From Planctomycetota bacterium (GTDB taxonomy: Bacteria; Planctomycetota; UBA8742; UBA2392), in contig JADJRK010000001.1 of NCBI GenBank assembly GCA_016712285.1, positions 2,480,001 to 2,544,000 on the forward strand: a stretch of DNA of 64,000 bases, written 5' to 3'. Below, piece after piece: positions 1-7,054 of this stretch. Made by a program: the position numbers and the translations under genes. Each line of letters opens with the position of its first letter. Position 1 is the first letter of the stretch. Below the pieces are notes generated by a model that saw only the letters and a list, made by a program, of their open reading frames with translations, was not told the DNA's origin and searched no databases.

Positions 1-65
1 CCTCGGGGTGCAAACGGCTTTGCTCGTTGTTATCTTCGCGACAGATCACTGACAGGGGTACTGCC

Positions 66-1478
66 ATGGCCGAATTCGAGATGCTGATGCCCAAGATGGG
101 CGAGTCGATTGCCGAAGCCACGATTGTGCGCTGGGTCAAGAACGTCGGCGACACCGTGAAGAAAGACGAAACGGTGCTCGACATTTCCACCGACAAGGTG
201 GACAGCGAAGTCCCCGCACCAGCCAGCGGCACCATCACCGAGATCCTGTACAAAGCCGACGATGTCGTAGAAGTCGGCAAGGTGATCGCAAAGATCAGCA
301 CCGAAGCCGGCGCTGCCACCGCCCCTAAGAAGGAAGCACCGGCGCCCAAGGCCGAAACCAAGGCTGAGGCAAAGCCTGTCTCAGCAGGCTCAAACGGCTC
401 CGGCAACGGTGCCGCACGCAAAGAAGCAGCCCCCGAGCCCGCAATGGCGGGTGCGGCGGCCCAGCGCGTGTCGCACGGCACCACTCCTGTGCCGCGCAGC
501 GACGGCAAGCGCTTCTACTCGCCGGTGGTGCGCGCCATGGCGCAGGAAGCCGGCGTCAGCCTGGAAGAAATCTCTGGCCTCGGCGGCAGCGGTAAAGACG
601 GCCGCATCAGCAAGCGCGACCTTGAAACGTACCTGACCAACCGCGTCGCGGCACCAGCTCAGGCTGAGAAGCCGGCCACGGCGGCTGCACCGGTCGCGGC
701 CCCTGCGCGCGGTGCCTTTGGCGAAAAGAAGACGCTGGAGCAACTGGGTCTGGCTGGCAAGAACGTCGAAGTCGTGAAGATGAGCACCGTGCGCAAAGCC
801 ATCGTGCGCGCCATGCGCAACACGATCGACACGGCAGCCCACGTCAACCAGGTGCACGAGCTGGACATCAGCGGCATCGTGAAGTTCCGCGAAAGCATCA
901 AGAAGCGCTTCAAGGCTGAGTACGGGTTCAACCTGACCTACACCAGCTTCTTCATCTGGGCGTCGTGCCGGGCACTCGAGCGCTACCCGATGGTGAACTC
1001 GATGATCAACGGCGACGAGATCATCGTGAAGAAGTTCGTGAATTACGGGTTTGCCGTGGCGCTGGATTCCGGCGACCTGATCGTCCCCAACATCAAGAAC
1101 TGCCAGGACCTGAACCTGGTCGGCATTGCGCGCGCCGTGGACGACCTGGGCAACCGCGCCAAACAGGCCAAACTTACGCCCGACGACACCAGCGGCGGCA
1201 CATTCACGCTGACCAACGTGGGCAGCTTCGGCCCGATCATGGGCATGCCGCTGATCAACCAGCCCGAATCGGCCATCATGGGCGCAGGAAAGATCGTCAA
1301 GCGCCCGGTGATGGTCACCGAGGACAGCTGGGGCTTCCGCGACATGGTGTACCTGTCGCTGGCGTTCGATCACAGGCTGGTGGACGGCGCACTCGCCGGC
1401 CGCTTCATGATGGCGATCGAAGATGAGCTACAGAACTTTGACACCGCGGCCACGGGCTTAGAGCGCCGGCTGGGGTAA
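66..1478 (+). CDS. 2-oxo acid dehydrogenase E2 (dihydrolipoamide acyltransferase)
   Basis: This is the acyltransferase core of a 2-oxoacid dehydrogenase complex, moving an acyl group from lipoyl-lysine to CoA in the cytoplasm. Residues 1-77 form a lipoyl domain with the lipoylated lysine in TDKVD (Lys44). An Ala/Pro-rich linker, a peripheral subunit-binding domain (about 150-190, YSPVVRAMAQEAGVS) and a second linker follow. The catalytic domain ends with DHRLVDG, giving catalytic His436 and Asp440. The length of 470 aa is normal. The ATG at 66 is chosen because the lipoyl fold begins there and AGGGG lies about 8 nt upstream; an in-frame start at 27 would add 13 unrelated residues. E1 and E3 genes are not adjacent on this side, so the substrate (pyruvate, 2-oxoglutarate or branched-chain) cannot be assigned. 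Confidence 0.93.
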   Translation: MAEFEMLMPKMGESIAEATIVRWVKNVGDTVKKDETVLDISTDKVDSEVPAPASGTITEILYKADDVVEVGKVIAKISTEAGAATAPKKEAPAPKAETKAEAKPVSAGSNGSGNGAARKEAAPEPAMAGAAAQRVSHGTTPVPRSDGKRFYSPVVRAMAQEAGVSLEEISGLGGSGKDGRISKRDLETYLTNRVAAPAQAEKPATAAAPVAAPARGAFGEKKTLEQLGLAGKNVEVVKMSTVRKAIVRAMRNTIDTAAHVNQVHELDISGIVKFRESIKKRFKAEYGFNLTYTSFFIWASCRALERYPMVNSMINGDEIIVKKFVNYGFAVALDSGDLIVPNIKNCQDLNLVGIARAVDDLGNRAKQAKLTPDDTSGGTFTLTNVGSFGPIMGMPLINQPESAIMGAGKIVKRPVMVTEDSWGFRDMVYLSLAFDHRLVDGALAGRFMMAIEDELQNFDTAATGLERRLG

Positions 1479-1497
1479 CGCACGACAGTTCCATTCA

Positions 1498-1525
1498 AGC
1501 CCCGGCACCTGCCGGGGCTTTTTTT
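1498..1525 (+). terminator. Rho-independent terminator of the E2 gene
   Basis: A perfect GC-rich stem (AGCCCCGGCA / TGCCGGGGCT, loop CC) is followed by a run of seven T, 20 nt after the E2 stop codon. Confidence 0.9.
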
Positions 1526-1552
1526 GGAAGCCTGATTCGCCTCCACGACGTT

Positions 1553-1578
1553 ATATCAGGATACTTCTATCCTGATAT
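1553..1578. promoter_or_regulatory. Perfect 11-bp inverted repeat upstream of the haem-domain gene
   Basis: The arms ATATCAGGATA and TATCCTGATAT flank CTTC, an exact dyad in an otherwise GC-rich gap. It lies 41 bp before the next start codon. It could be an operator or a weak second hairpin, since only four T follow it. The regulator is unknown. Confidence 0.5.
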
Positions 1579-1619
1579 TTTCGAACGTCAGGAGTGGCCG
1601 GCCAAGCGGGAGTACTGTC

Positions 1620-2081
1620 ATGACAGAGCAGAAGAAGAGGCGCCGATTCATCAAGCCCGCACTCCTGGGACTGCTGGCGCTGGCCGCCGCGATTCAGCTC
1701 GTGCCCTACGGGCGCGACCACACCAACCCGCCTGTCACCGCCGAGCCGGCATGGGACAGCCCGCGCACGCGCGAACTGGCCAAGGCCGCATGCTTCGACT
1801 GTCACAGTAACGAAACCGTGTGGCCGTGGTACTCACACGTGGCGCCGGTTTCGTGGCTGGTGCAGCGCGACACCGACGAAGGCCGCCGGAAACTGAACTT
1901 CTCCGAATGGGACAAGCCGCAAAAAGAAGCCGACGAAGCCGCCGAGGCCGTGCGCGAAGGCGAAATGCCGATGTGGATCTACCTGCCCGCGCACCCCGAA
2001 GCGCGCCTCAGCGACGCCGACAAGCAAGCCCTGATCAACGGCCTTGAAGCCACCATGGGCGCCAAGAGTGAAAAGGACTAG
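1620..2081 (+). CDS. Haem-binding domain protein (Haem_bd family), membrane-anchored
   Basis: This is a 153-aa protein with a basic N-terminus (MTEQKKRRRF), one hydrophobic segment (about residues 13-29) and an exported domain. The exported part carries CFDCHSNETVWPWYSHVAP (Cys58, Cys61, His62), the c-type haem CxxCH motif typical of the small Haem_bd family. It also has an NFSEW-type block and a C-terminal MPMWIYLPAHPEA stretch, both usual in that family. It is probably a periplasmic monohaem protein held by its N-terminal helix; the redox partner is not visible. The gene stands alone between the E2 terminator and pyrK, with an unusual perfect dyad in its leader that may control it. The family call is firm; the physiological role is unknown. 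Confidence 0.8.
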   Translation: MTEQKKRRRFIKPALLGLLALAAAIQLVPYGRDHTNPPVTAEPAWDSPRTRELAKAACFDCHSNETVWPWYSHVAPVSWLVQRDTDEGRRKLNFSEWDKPQKEADEAAEAVREGEMPMWIYLPAHPEARLSDADKQALINGLEATMGAKSEKD

Positions 2082-2131
2082 CACCAGCAACCACTGGCGC
2101 GGGGCGTTTTTCCTGCGCATAGTGCGTTGAC

Positions 2132-2950
2132 ATGGAACGCACCCGGCTGCTTCACGAATGCACTGTCACGAAGCGTACAGACTTCGGCCACGGCTACTTT
2201 GAACTGTTCCTGGACGCGCCGGAGCTGGCTGCACAGATGGGTGCCGGGCAGTTCGTCAACATCCGCGTGCGGGACGAATTGTTCCCGCTGCTGCGGCGGC
2301 CTTTTTCAAGTTTCGACATTTCCAAGGATGTGCGCGGCAGGGCCACCGGCATCAGCCTGCTCGGGCACATTGTCGGCCAGGGCACGCGCATGCTGGCGCA
2401 CATGGAGCCGGGCGCGAAACTGAGCTTGAATGGCCCGCTGGGTCACCCGTTTGAAGCGCCCGAAAACCCTGCCACACGGGTGATCATGGTCGGCGGCGGC
2501 ATCGGGCTGGCTCCCTTCCTGCACTTGTCGCGCCAGTGGGCCAAAGACCGCGAACTTGTGCTGCTCGCCGGCGGGCGCGCACAGAAAGACCTGGCGTTCA
2601 TGAAGCGCTTCTCCGACGCCGGCGCCCCGATCCTGCTGGCCACCGAAGACGGCAGCGCCGGCGTAAAGGGCCGCGTGACCGTGCTCCTGGATGCCGAGTT
2701 GAAAGCCCTGCGCGGCAAGCCCGCAGTCGTGCTGACGTGCGGGCCTTGGGCCATGATGAAAGCCGTCGCCGAAATGTGCATCGCCGCCAGCGTGCCCAGC
2801 TTTGCCAGCCTCGAAAGCGTCATGGCCTGCGGCTATGGCGTGTGCAACGGCTGTGTGGCACAGGTGAAAGCCGACACGCCGCATGGTTTCCGGTATGCCA
2901 AGACCTGCGTTGAGGGCACGGTGATGGACTGCGCGACGCTGGTATGGTGA
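2132..2950 (+). CDS. pyrK: Dihydroorotate dehydrogenase electron-transfer subunit (PyrK-type)
   Basis: This 272-aa flavoprotein has the architecture of PyrK, which passes electrons from the PyrD flavin to NAD in class 1B dihydroorotate dehydrogenase. An FAD-binding beta-barrel carries RRPFS (55-59). A nucleotide-binding half has GGGIGLAP (121-128) and the LTCGPWAMM signature (201-209). The C-terminus carries a [2Fe-2S] site with Cys233, Cys238, Cys241 and Cys259 (MACGYGVCNGC), the PyrK spacing. The start at 2132 fits the family N-terminus. No pyrD lies next to it in this window, so the catalytic partner is elsewhere or this is a related ferredoxin-reductase-like subunit. The gene follows the haem-domain gene after 50 bp and may be cotranscribed. 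Confidence 0.85.
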   Translation: MERTRLLHECTVTKRTDFGHGYFELFLDAPELAAQMGAGQFVNIRVRDELFPLLRRPFSSFDISKDVRGRATGISLLGHIVGQGTRMLAHMEPGAKLSLNGPLGHPFEAPENPATRVIMVGGGIGLAPFLHLSRQWAKDRELVLLAGGRAQKDLAFMKRFSDAGAPILLATEDGSAGVKGRVTVLLDAELKALRGKPAVVLTCGPWAMMKAVAEMCIAASVPSFASLESVMACGYGVCNGCVAQVKADTPHGFRYAKTCVEGTVMDCATLVW

Positions 2951-2956
2951 GGGATA

Positions 2957-3026
2957 GTTGTCAGCAATCAGTTGTCAGGTTACGGCTAGGTCAACTCAGT
3001 CCTGCTGACAACCGACGACTGACAAC
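2957..3026. repeat. Inverted pair of GTTGTCAG repeats between convergent genes
   Basis: Two GTTGTCAG octamers spaced by 6 nt (2957 and 2971) face two CTGACAAC octamers with the same spacing (3005 and 3019). The result is a long imperfect stem between pyrK and def, which converge. It may act as a bidirectional terminator or be a small interspersed element. Confidence 0.65.
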
Positions 3027-3029
3027 CGA

Positions 3030-3563
3030 CTAGGCCCGCGCCTTCGCCCGTTTCGCTTCCCGCTTCATCAATTCGAGCTTCTTGCGGATTTTGACAAACT
3101 CGACGGGCTCGAGGTCCTGCACGAATACCTTGCCTTCAAGATGGTCCAGCTCATGCAGCAGCGCCCGGGCCTTAAGGCCCTCGCCCGTGACTTCGAACCA
3201 GTTGCCGTCCACGTCCTGGGCGCGCATGGTCACGCGCATCGGCCGGCGCTTCTTGGCAAAGAGGCCGGGAAAGCTCAGGCAGCCTTCGTCGCTGTACTGT
3301 TCTCCCTCAATGCTGATGACCTCAGGATTGATCAGCGCAAGTTCGCCGTCTCTGGGCTGATCTTCTTCGCAATTGAGCACGTAGATGCGTTTGCTGATGC
3401 CGACTTGTGGCGCCGCCAGGCCAACACCGCGCTCGCTGTACATCGTCAGGAACATTTCTTCAACGATCTGCGCCAGCCGCGGACCGAACTCGGTCACGGG
3501 TTGGGCGGGCGTTGTCAGCACCGGGTCGGGGTATCTTCGTATCGTAAACACGTTCAACCTCAA
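3030..3563 (-). CDS. def: Peptide deformylase
   Basis: It removes the formyl group from the N-terminal methionine of new proteins. All three catalytic motifs are intact: GVGLAAPQ (residues 46-53), EGCLS with the metal-binding Cys95 (93-97) and HELDH (137-141), where the two His bind the metal and Glu is catalytic. The length of 177 aa is typical. No ATG fits the start; the frame opens with TTG at 3563 and has a GTG four codons later. Both precede the conserved IRRYPDPVL segment, so the start is a rare codon either way. It is convergent with pyrK and divergent from the TPR gene at 3765. Confidence 0.95.
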   Translation of the reverse strand: MRLNVFTIRRYPDPVLTTPAQPVTEFGPRLAQIVEEMFLTMYSERGVGLAAPQVGISKRIYVLNCEEDQPRDGELALINPEVISIEGEQYSDEGCLSFPGLFAKKRRPMRVTMRAQDVDGNWFEVTGEGLKARALLHELDHLEGKVFVQDLEPVEFVKIRKKLELMKREAKRAKARA

Positions 3564-3764
3564 ACGCCCGAGTGTAGCGGGTTACAAGCCGCTTACAACC
3601 ACAGACGCGGGCTTGCGAAAGGAATCCAATTGCGACACAATAAGTAGTCCGGGTCCAAACACCCGCGGAGGGGGTCCGGCCCCATACCGGGCCATCGGCA
3701 CATCGGCGGGTCGCAAGGCCTTGCTGGATGGTTTTTTCGGCTCTCTCGCACTGAGGAAGCGGCT

Positions 3765-5135
3765 ATGGCAGACGTAAGCAGGTTCATCACCAAGGCAGAC
3801 GAGGCGCTCAAGAAGCGCAATTACGACTACGCAATCCAGATGTACGTGTCGGCCATGGAAGCCGACCCTGGCAACGTCGACGCGCACCGCAATTACCGGC
3901 TGGCCCTCGTGCGCAAGTACGACCAGGACGGCTACCCCAAGGGCTTCGGCCTGGGCGGTCTGAAGACGATCGCCGTCAGCAAGAACCCTGAAAAGCTGCT
4001 GATCGAGACCGAAAAACTCGTCGGCAAGGACCCCAAGGGCATCAAGTACAACCTGCGCTCAGCTGAGGCGCTGATGATGCTCAACAAGACCGAAGCCGCG
4101 CTTGCGGTGCTTGAGTTCACGGCCAAGACCGCCGACATCAAGTCCGACAAGCAGACGCCGCAGCTGTTCAGCCTGCTCGCCAAGTGCTACAGCGAAACCG
4201 GCAAGATGCAGGAAGCGAACCAGATGCTGAGCCGGGCGGTCAAGCTGTCGCCCAACGACAAGCAGCTGCAGGCGCTGCAGAAAGAGATTGCCGCCAAGAG
4301 CTACAACAAACAGTTCGGCTCAGCGACCAGCAGCTATGAGCTGGTCAAGAACCGCGACGAAGCCGACAAGCTGGAAAAGATGCGCAAGGGCGTCATCACC
4401 GAGGAAGACGCCGACAGCCTGCTCGTCGAAGAAGAGCAGAAGCTGAAAGAAAACCCGCTTGACCGGCGCGCCATCCGCAACATCGGCGAAATCCTGGCCA
4501 AGCGCAAGAAGTACAAAGAGGCCCACGACCGGCTCAAGGCGTTCTGCGACGTCGATTCCAGCGCGACCGAAGTCGGCGACAAGGCCGCCGAGTACATGAA
4601 CCTGCACTACGACAACCAGATCCAGATCTGCCTCAAGCGCGCACAGACTGAGCCGGACAAAGCCGCGGCCTACAAGGCCCACGCCGAAAAAGTGCGCGAG
4701 GAAAAGAAGAAGTTCCAGCTGGTTGAATTCGGCCGCCAGGTCGAAGCAGCTCCCACGGACCTTGAGAAGCGCTACATGTTCGGCAAGGCGCTGTACGACG
4801 CGGGCGACCACCAGGAGGCGTTCAAACATTTCCAGAAGGCGATCAAGAGCCCCAAATTCAGCAAGAAGGCCGGCGTGATGATGGGCGATTGCCTGCTGCG
4901 CATGGGCCGCCTCGAGATGGCCGAAATGGCCTTCCAGGGCGTGCACAAAGAGCTCGGCGAGGGCGACGAAGACCTGCGCAAGGACCTGATGTACCTCGAG
5001 GCCGACCTGATGCAGGCCAAGGGCGACACGGGCGGCGCGCTCAATCGCTTCCGCGAGCTGTACATGGAAGACATGGAGTTCCGCGACGTGGAAAAACGCA
5101 TCGAGCAGTTGAAGCAGGCATCCGGTGCGGCGTAG
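3765..5135 (+). CDS. Tetratricopeptide-repeat protein
   Basis: This is a 456-aa, highly charged cytoplasmic protein with no signal peptide. It has several TPR units: residues 3-45 (AYAIQMYVSA-type helices), about 115-165 and about 330-440. A Lys/Glu-rich helical middle section (about 185-300) looks like coiled coil. The start is supported by GAGGAAG about 8 nt upstream of ATG 3765. It is followed after 24 nt by a second small TPR-like gene and then by rpsT, so it may be the first gene of a short operon. TPR scaffolds mediate protein-protein contacts; no specific partner or function can be read from the sequence. Confidence 0.75.
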   Translation: MADVSRFITKADEALKKRNYDYAIQMYVSAMEADPGNVDAHRNYRLALVRKYDQDGYPKGFGLGGLKTIAVSKNPEKLLIETEKLVGKDPKGIKYNLRSAEALMMLNKTEAALAVLEFTAKTADIKSDKQTPQLFSLLAKCYSETGKMQEANQMLSRAVKLSPNDKQLQALQKEIAAKSYNKQFGSATSSYELVKNRDEADKLEKMRKGVITEEDADSLLVEEEQKLKENPLDRRAIRNIGEILAKRKKYKEAHDRLKAFCDVDSSATEVGDKAAEYMNLHYDNQIQICLKRAQTEPDKAAAYKAHAEKVREEKKKFQLVEFGRQVEAAPTDLEKRYMFGKALYDAGDHQEAFKHFQKAIKSPKFSKKAGVMMGDCLLRMGRLEMAEMAFQGVHKELGEGDEDLRKDLMYLEADLMQAKGDTGGALNRFRELYMEDMEFRDVEKRIEQLKQASGAA

Positions 5136-5159
5136 GGCGAATTCAGGATCGGGCCGGGC

Positions 5160-5480
5160 GTGACCAAGCTTGATAAGGGGCGCAACGAGTTCGAGACCGG
5201 GCGGTGGTCAAAGGCCTACCGCCTGTTCCAGGAAGCGTTGCGCGAACAGGATGGCACCGTCCGCGACCGCCAGGAGGCCCGCCTGCTCATGGCGCGTTGC
5301 CTGGCCCGCCTCGGCGAACCCGATCAAGCCGAAGCCGAACTCAACGAAGTCAAACCCGAGCTGCCGCCCGAAGACGAGAAACTAATCGAACAGTTCGGCA
5401 TCGCGTACCAGGAAGTCGAAGACACAAAGCGCCTGACCCGACACGAACTGGAAGCCCGGCGAAAGGCCCGGGACAATTGA
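5160..5480 (+). CDS. Small TPR-like protein
   Basis: This is a 106-aa protein starting at GTG 5160, 24 nt after the large TPR gene. It holds one or two TPR-like helix pairs (GRWSKAYRLFQEALRE; ARLLMARCLARLGEPDQAEA) followed by a charged C-terminal helix. It resembles a detached repeat unit of its neighbour and is probably cotranscribed with it. It has no signal sequence and no catalytic motif. Function is unknown; a role together with the upstream TPR protein is an inference from spacing only. Confidence 0.6.
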   Translation: MTKLDKGRNEFETGRWSKAYRLFQEALREQDGTVRDRQEARLLMARCLARLGEPDQAEAELNEVKPELPPEDEKLIEQFGIAYQEVEDTKRLTRHELEARRKARDN

Positions 5481-5610
5481 TGGGAAATTGGGCGGGGTAG
5501 CGCGGGCTGTGCAAAGAATCTGCACCCTGCCAACTTCCCCTTCCAACTGTCCCAGAGATTTCTACACTTTCGCGCCCGTCCCTTGGGGACGAATTGTTTA
5601 CGAGGAACGC

Positions 5611-5877
5611 ATGGCTCACTCAGCACAAGCTCGCAAGCGCCACCGCCAGAACGAAAAGCGGCGCGCCCATAACCGCGCGGTCAAGTCCGACCTGCGCCAC
5701 TTCATCAAGCGCTACCGCACCGCGGCGACAGCCGCCGACGCCAAAGCCGGCGAGGTCCTCAAGACCGTCGAAAGCAAGCTCGACAAGGCTGCCAAGCGCA
5801 ACATCATTCCCACGGGCCGTGCCAACCGCCTCAAGGCGCGCCTCAAGAGGATGGCCACAACCGCCGCGAAAAAGTAA
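5611..5877 (+). CDS. rpsT: 30S ribosomal protein S20
   Basis: This is an 88-aa, very basic protein with the S20 pattern: MAHSAQARKRHRQNEKRR, then HFIKRYR, a helical middle and the RLKARLKRM C-terminal segment. It binds 16S rRNA in the small subunit. The ATG at 5611 follows an ACGAGGAA ribosome-binding site; an upstream in-frame start would add 41 residues with no S20 character. A short hairpin (CGTCCC TTG GGGACG, 5577-5591) lies in the leader. S20 autoregulation is known in other bacteria, but nothing here proves it. Confidence 0.95.
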   Translation: MAHSAQARKRHRQNEKRRAHNRAVKSDLRHFIKRYRTAATAADAKAGEVLKTVESKLDKAAKRNIIPTGRANRLKARLKRMATTAAKK

Positions 5878-5886
5878 CTGGGTTAC

Positions 5887-7005
5887 ATGCGCACGCGCAG
5901 ATCATCCGCACGAGGACCAGCCATCGCTGTCCTCGTGCTTTGCATTTGTGCCTGCACCCCGGCCCCCCCGGCCAAGCCGCCGGCAGCCCGGTCGCCTGAA
6001 GCGGCGTTGTCCGCCCTGCGCACCGGCAACCTGGATGCGATGCGCGAACATCTGGGCAAAGGCGACGGGTTCGTAACGCGCGCCATTGAGCTTCAGGGCC
6101 GCCTGGATACGGCAGCATGGCTGGTCGCCATGGGGGCACACGGCCGCCAGCACGACCTGGCCGCCGCCGCGGCCACGATGGCAACGCACGACGAGCCCGC
6201 GGTGCGCGACGCCATAGGCTTCTCTGACCAGGCGCTGCGCCAGGACCTGCTTGGCGGCAACCACAGCGTCGCAGCCGTGCGGGCGTTTGAGCGCAACTAT
6301 TATCGCTGGGCCGCGCCCGCCGCAGACGCATTTGACGGTTGGAAAATACCGCCGCTGCCCAAGGGTGCGCTGGCGTACCACGTGACCGCCCAGGTTAGGG
6401 TCGGCGAGCGTGACGTACGCGTCTGGTTCGGGCGCGACCAACAGGGCATGACCGAGATGCGCGCCGAAGTTGACCTCACGGGCGGTCCGGGCAAGCCACC
6501 GCGCACTGCACGCCGCGCCAGCAACCCCGCAGACTTGGTCAAACCCTCAATCACGCTGTCCATGGATTGGCTGAAGTCAGAGTCGATGCATGAGGCCCAT
6601 TTGCGTGTGCTGATGCCCGACGGCGCCCTTTCGAGCGCCCGTATGGTGCGCGACGGCGAGGGTTGGGCGCTGCTTGAGTCGCGCTCGCAAACTATGCCTG
6701 AGCGGCTGGCAGAACTGCGCGATTCGCGCCTGCAACGCATTCAGCGCTCCGCTAGCGACCACGCGCTGAGGCATGCCGCCTGGCCAGCCAGCCCCGACGC
6801 GCTGCTGTTGCGGCCCGCGGATTGGGTGGACCCGACGACCGAGCCCGCGCGCCGGGGGTGGGCGGACTATGACCCGTCGCCGCCGGTGGGTTTGGAGCTT
6901 CGCCCCGCCACAGAGCCGGGCGACATCGCCGTCATCTCACTTCACTCCGGGCCGAATGGCCGCCGCGCCATAACCCGAAAGGGCGAATTGACTTGGGTGC
7001 AATAG
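5887..7005 (+). CDS. Putative lipoprotein of unknown function
   Basis: This 372-aa protein starts 9 nt after rpsT. Its N-terminus is basic then hydrophobic and Cys-rich (VLVLCICACTPAPP), compatible with a lipoprotein or Sec signal, followed by a Pro/Ala linker. A helical region (about 40-130) contains short repeat-like LRTGNLDAMREHL and WLVAMGAHGRQHDL units. The second half is beta-rich without a recognised fold, and ends with a GLELRPATEPGDIAVI-type segment. There are no catalytic motifs. The close spacing to rpsT is probably incidental. It is most likely an exported protein tethered to the envelope; the function is not inferable. Confidence 0.6.
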   Translation: MRTRRSSARGPAIAVLVLCICACTPAPPAKPPAARSPEAALSALRTGNLDAMREHLGKGDGFVTRAIELQGRLDTAAWLVAMGAHGRQHDLAAAAATMATHDEPAVRDAIGFSDQALRQDLLGGNHSVAAVRAFERNYYRWAAPAADAFDGWKIPPLPKGALAYHVTAQVRVGERDVRVWFGRDQQGMTEMRAEVDLTGGPGKPPRTARRASNPADLVKPSITLSMDWLKSESMHEAHLRVLMPDGALSSARMVRDGEGWALLESRSQTMPERLAELRDSRLQRIQRSASDHALRHAAWPASPDALLLRPADWVDPTTEPARRGWADYDPSPPVGLELRPATEPGDIAVISLHSGPNGRRAITRKGELTWVQ

Positions 7006-7054
7006 AACCGGGATTCGGGGGCTCTTGCGGCTGGCATTTTCGCTATACTGAGGA

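Noticed and set aside
390..1373. Long minus-strand open frame opposite the E2 gene
   Set aside because: It mirrors GC-rich codons of a strongly conserved gene; its translation is Val/His/Arg/Ala-rich with no domain.
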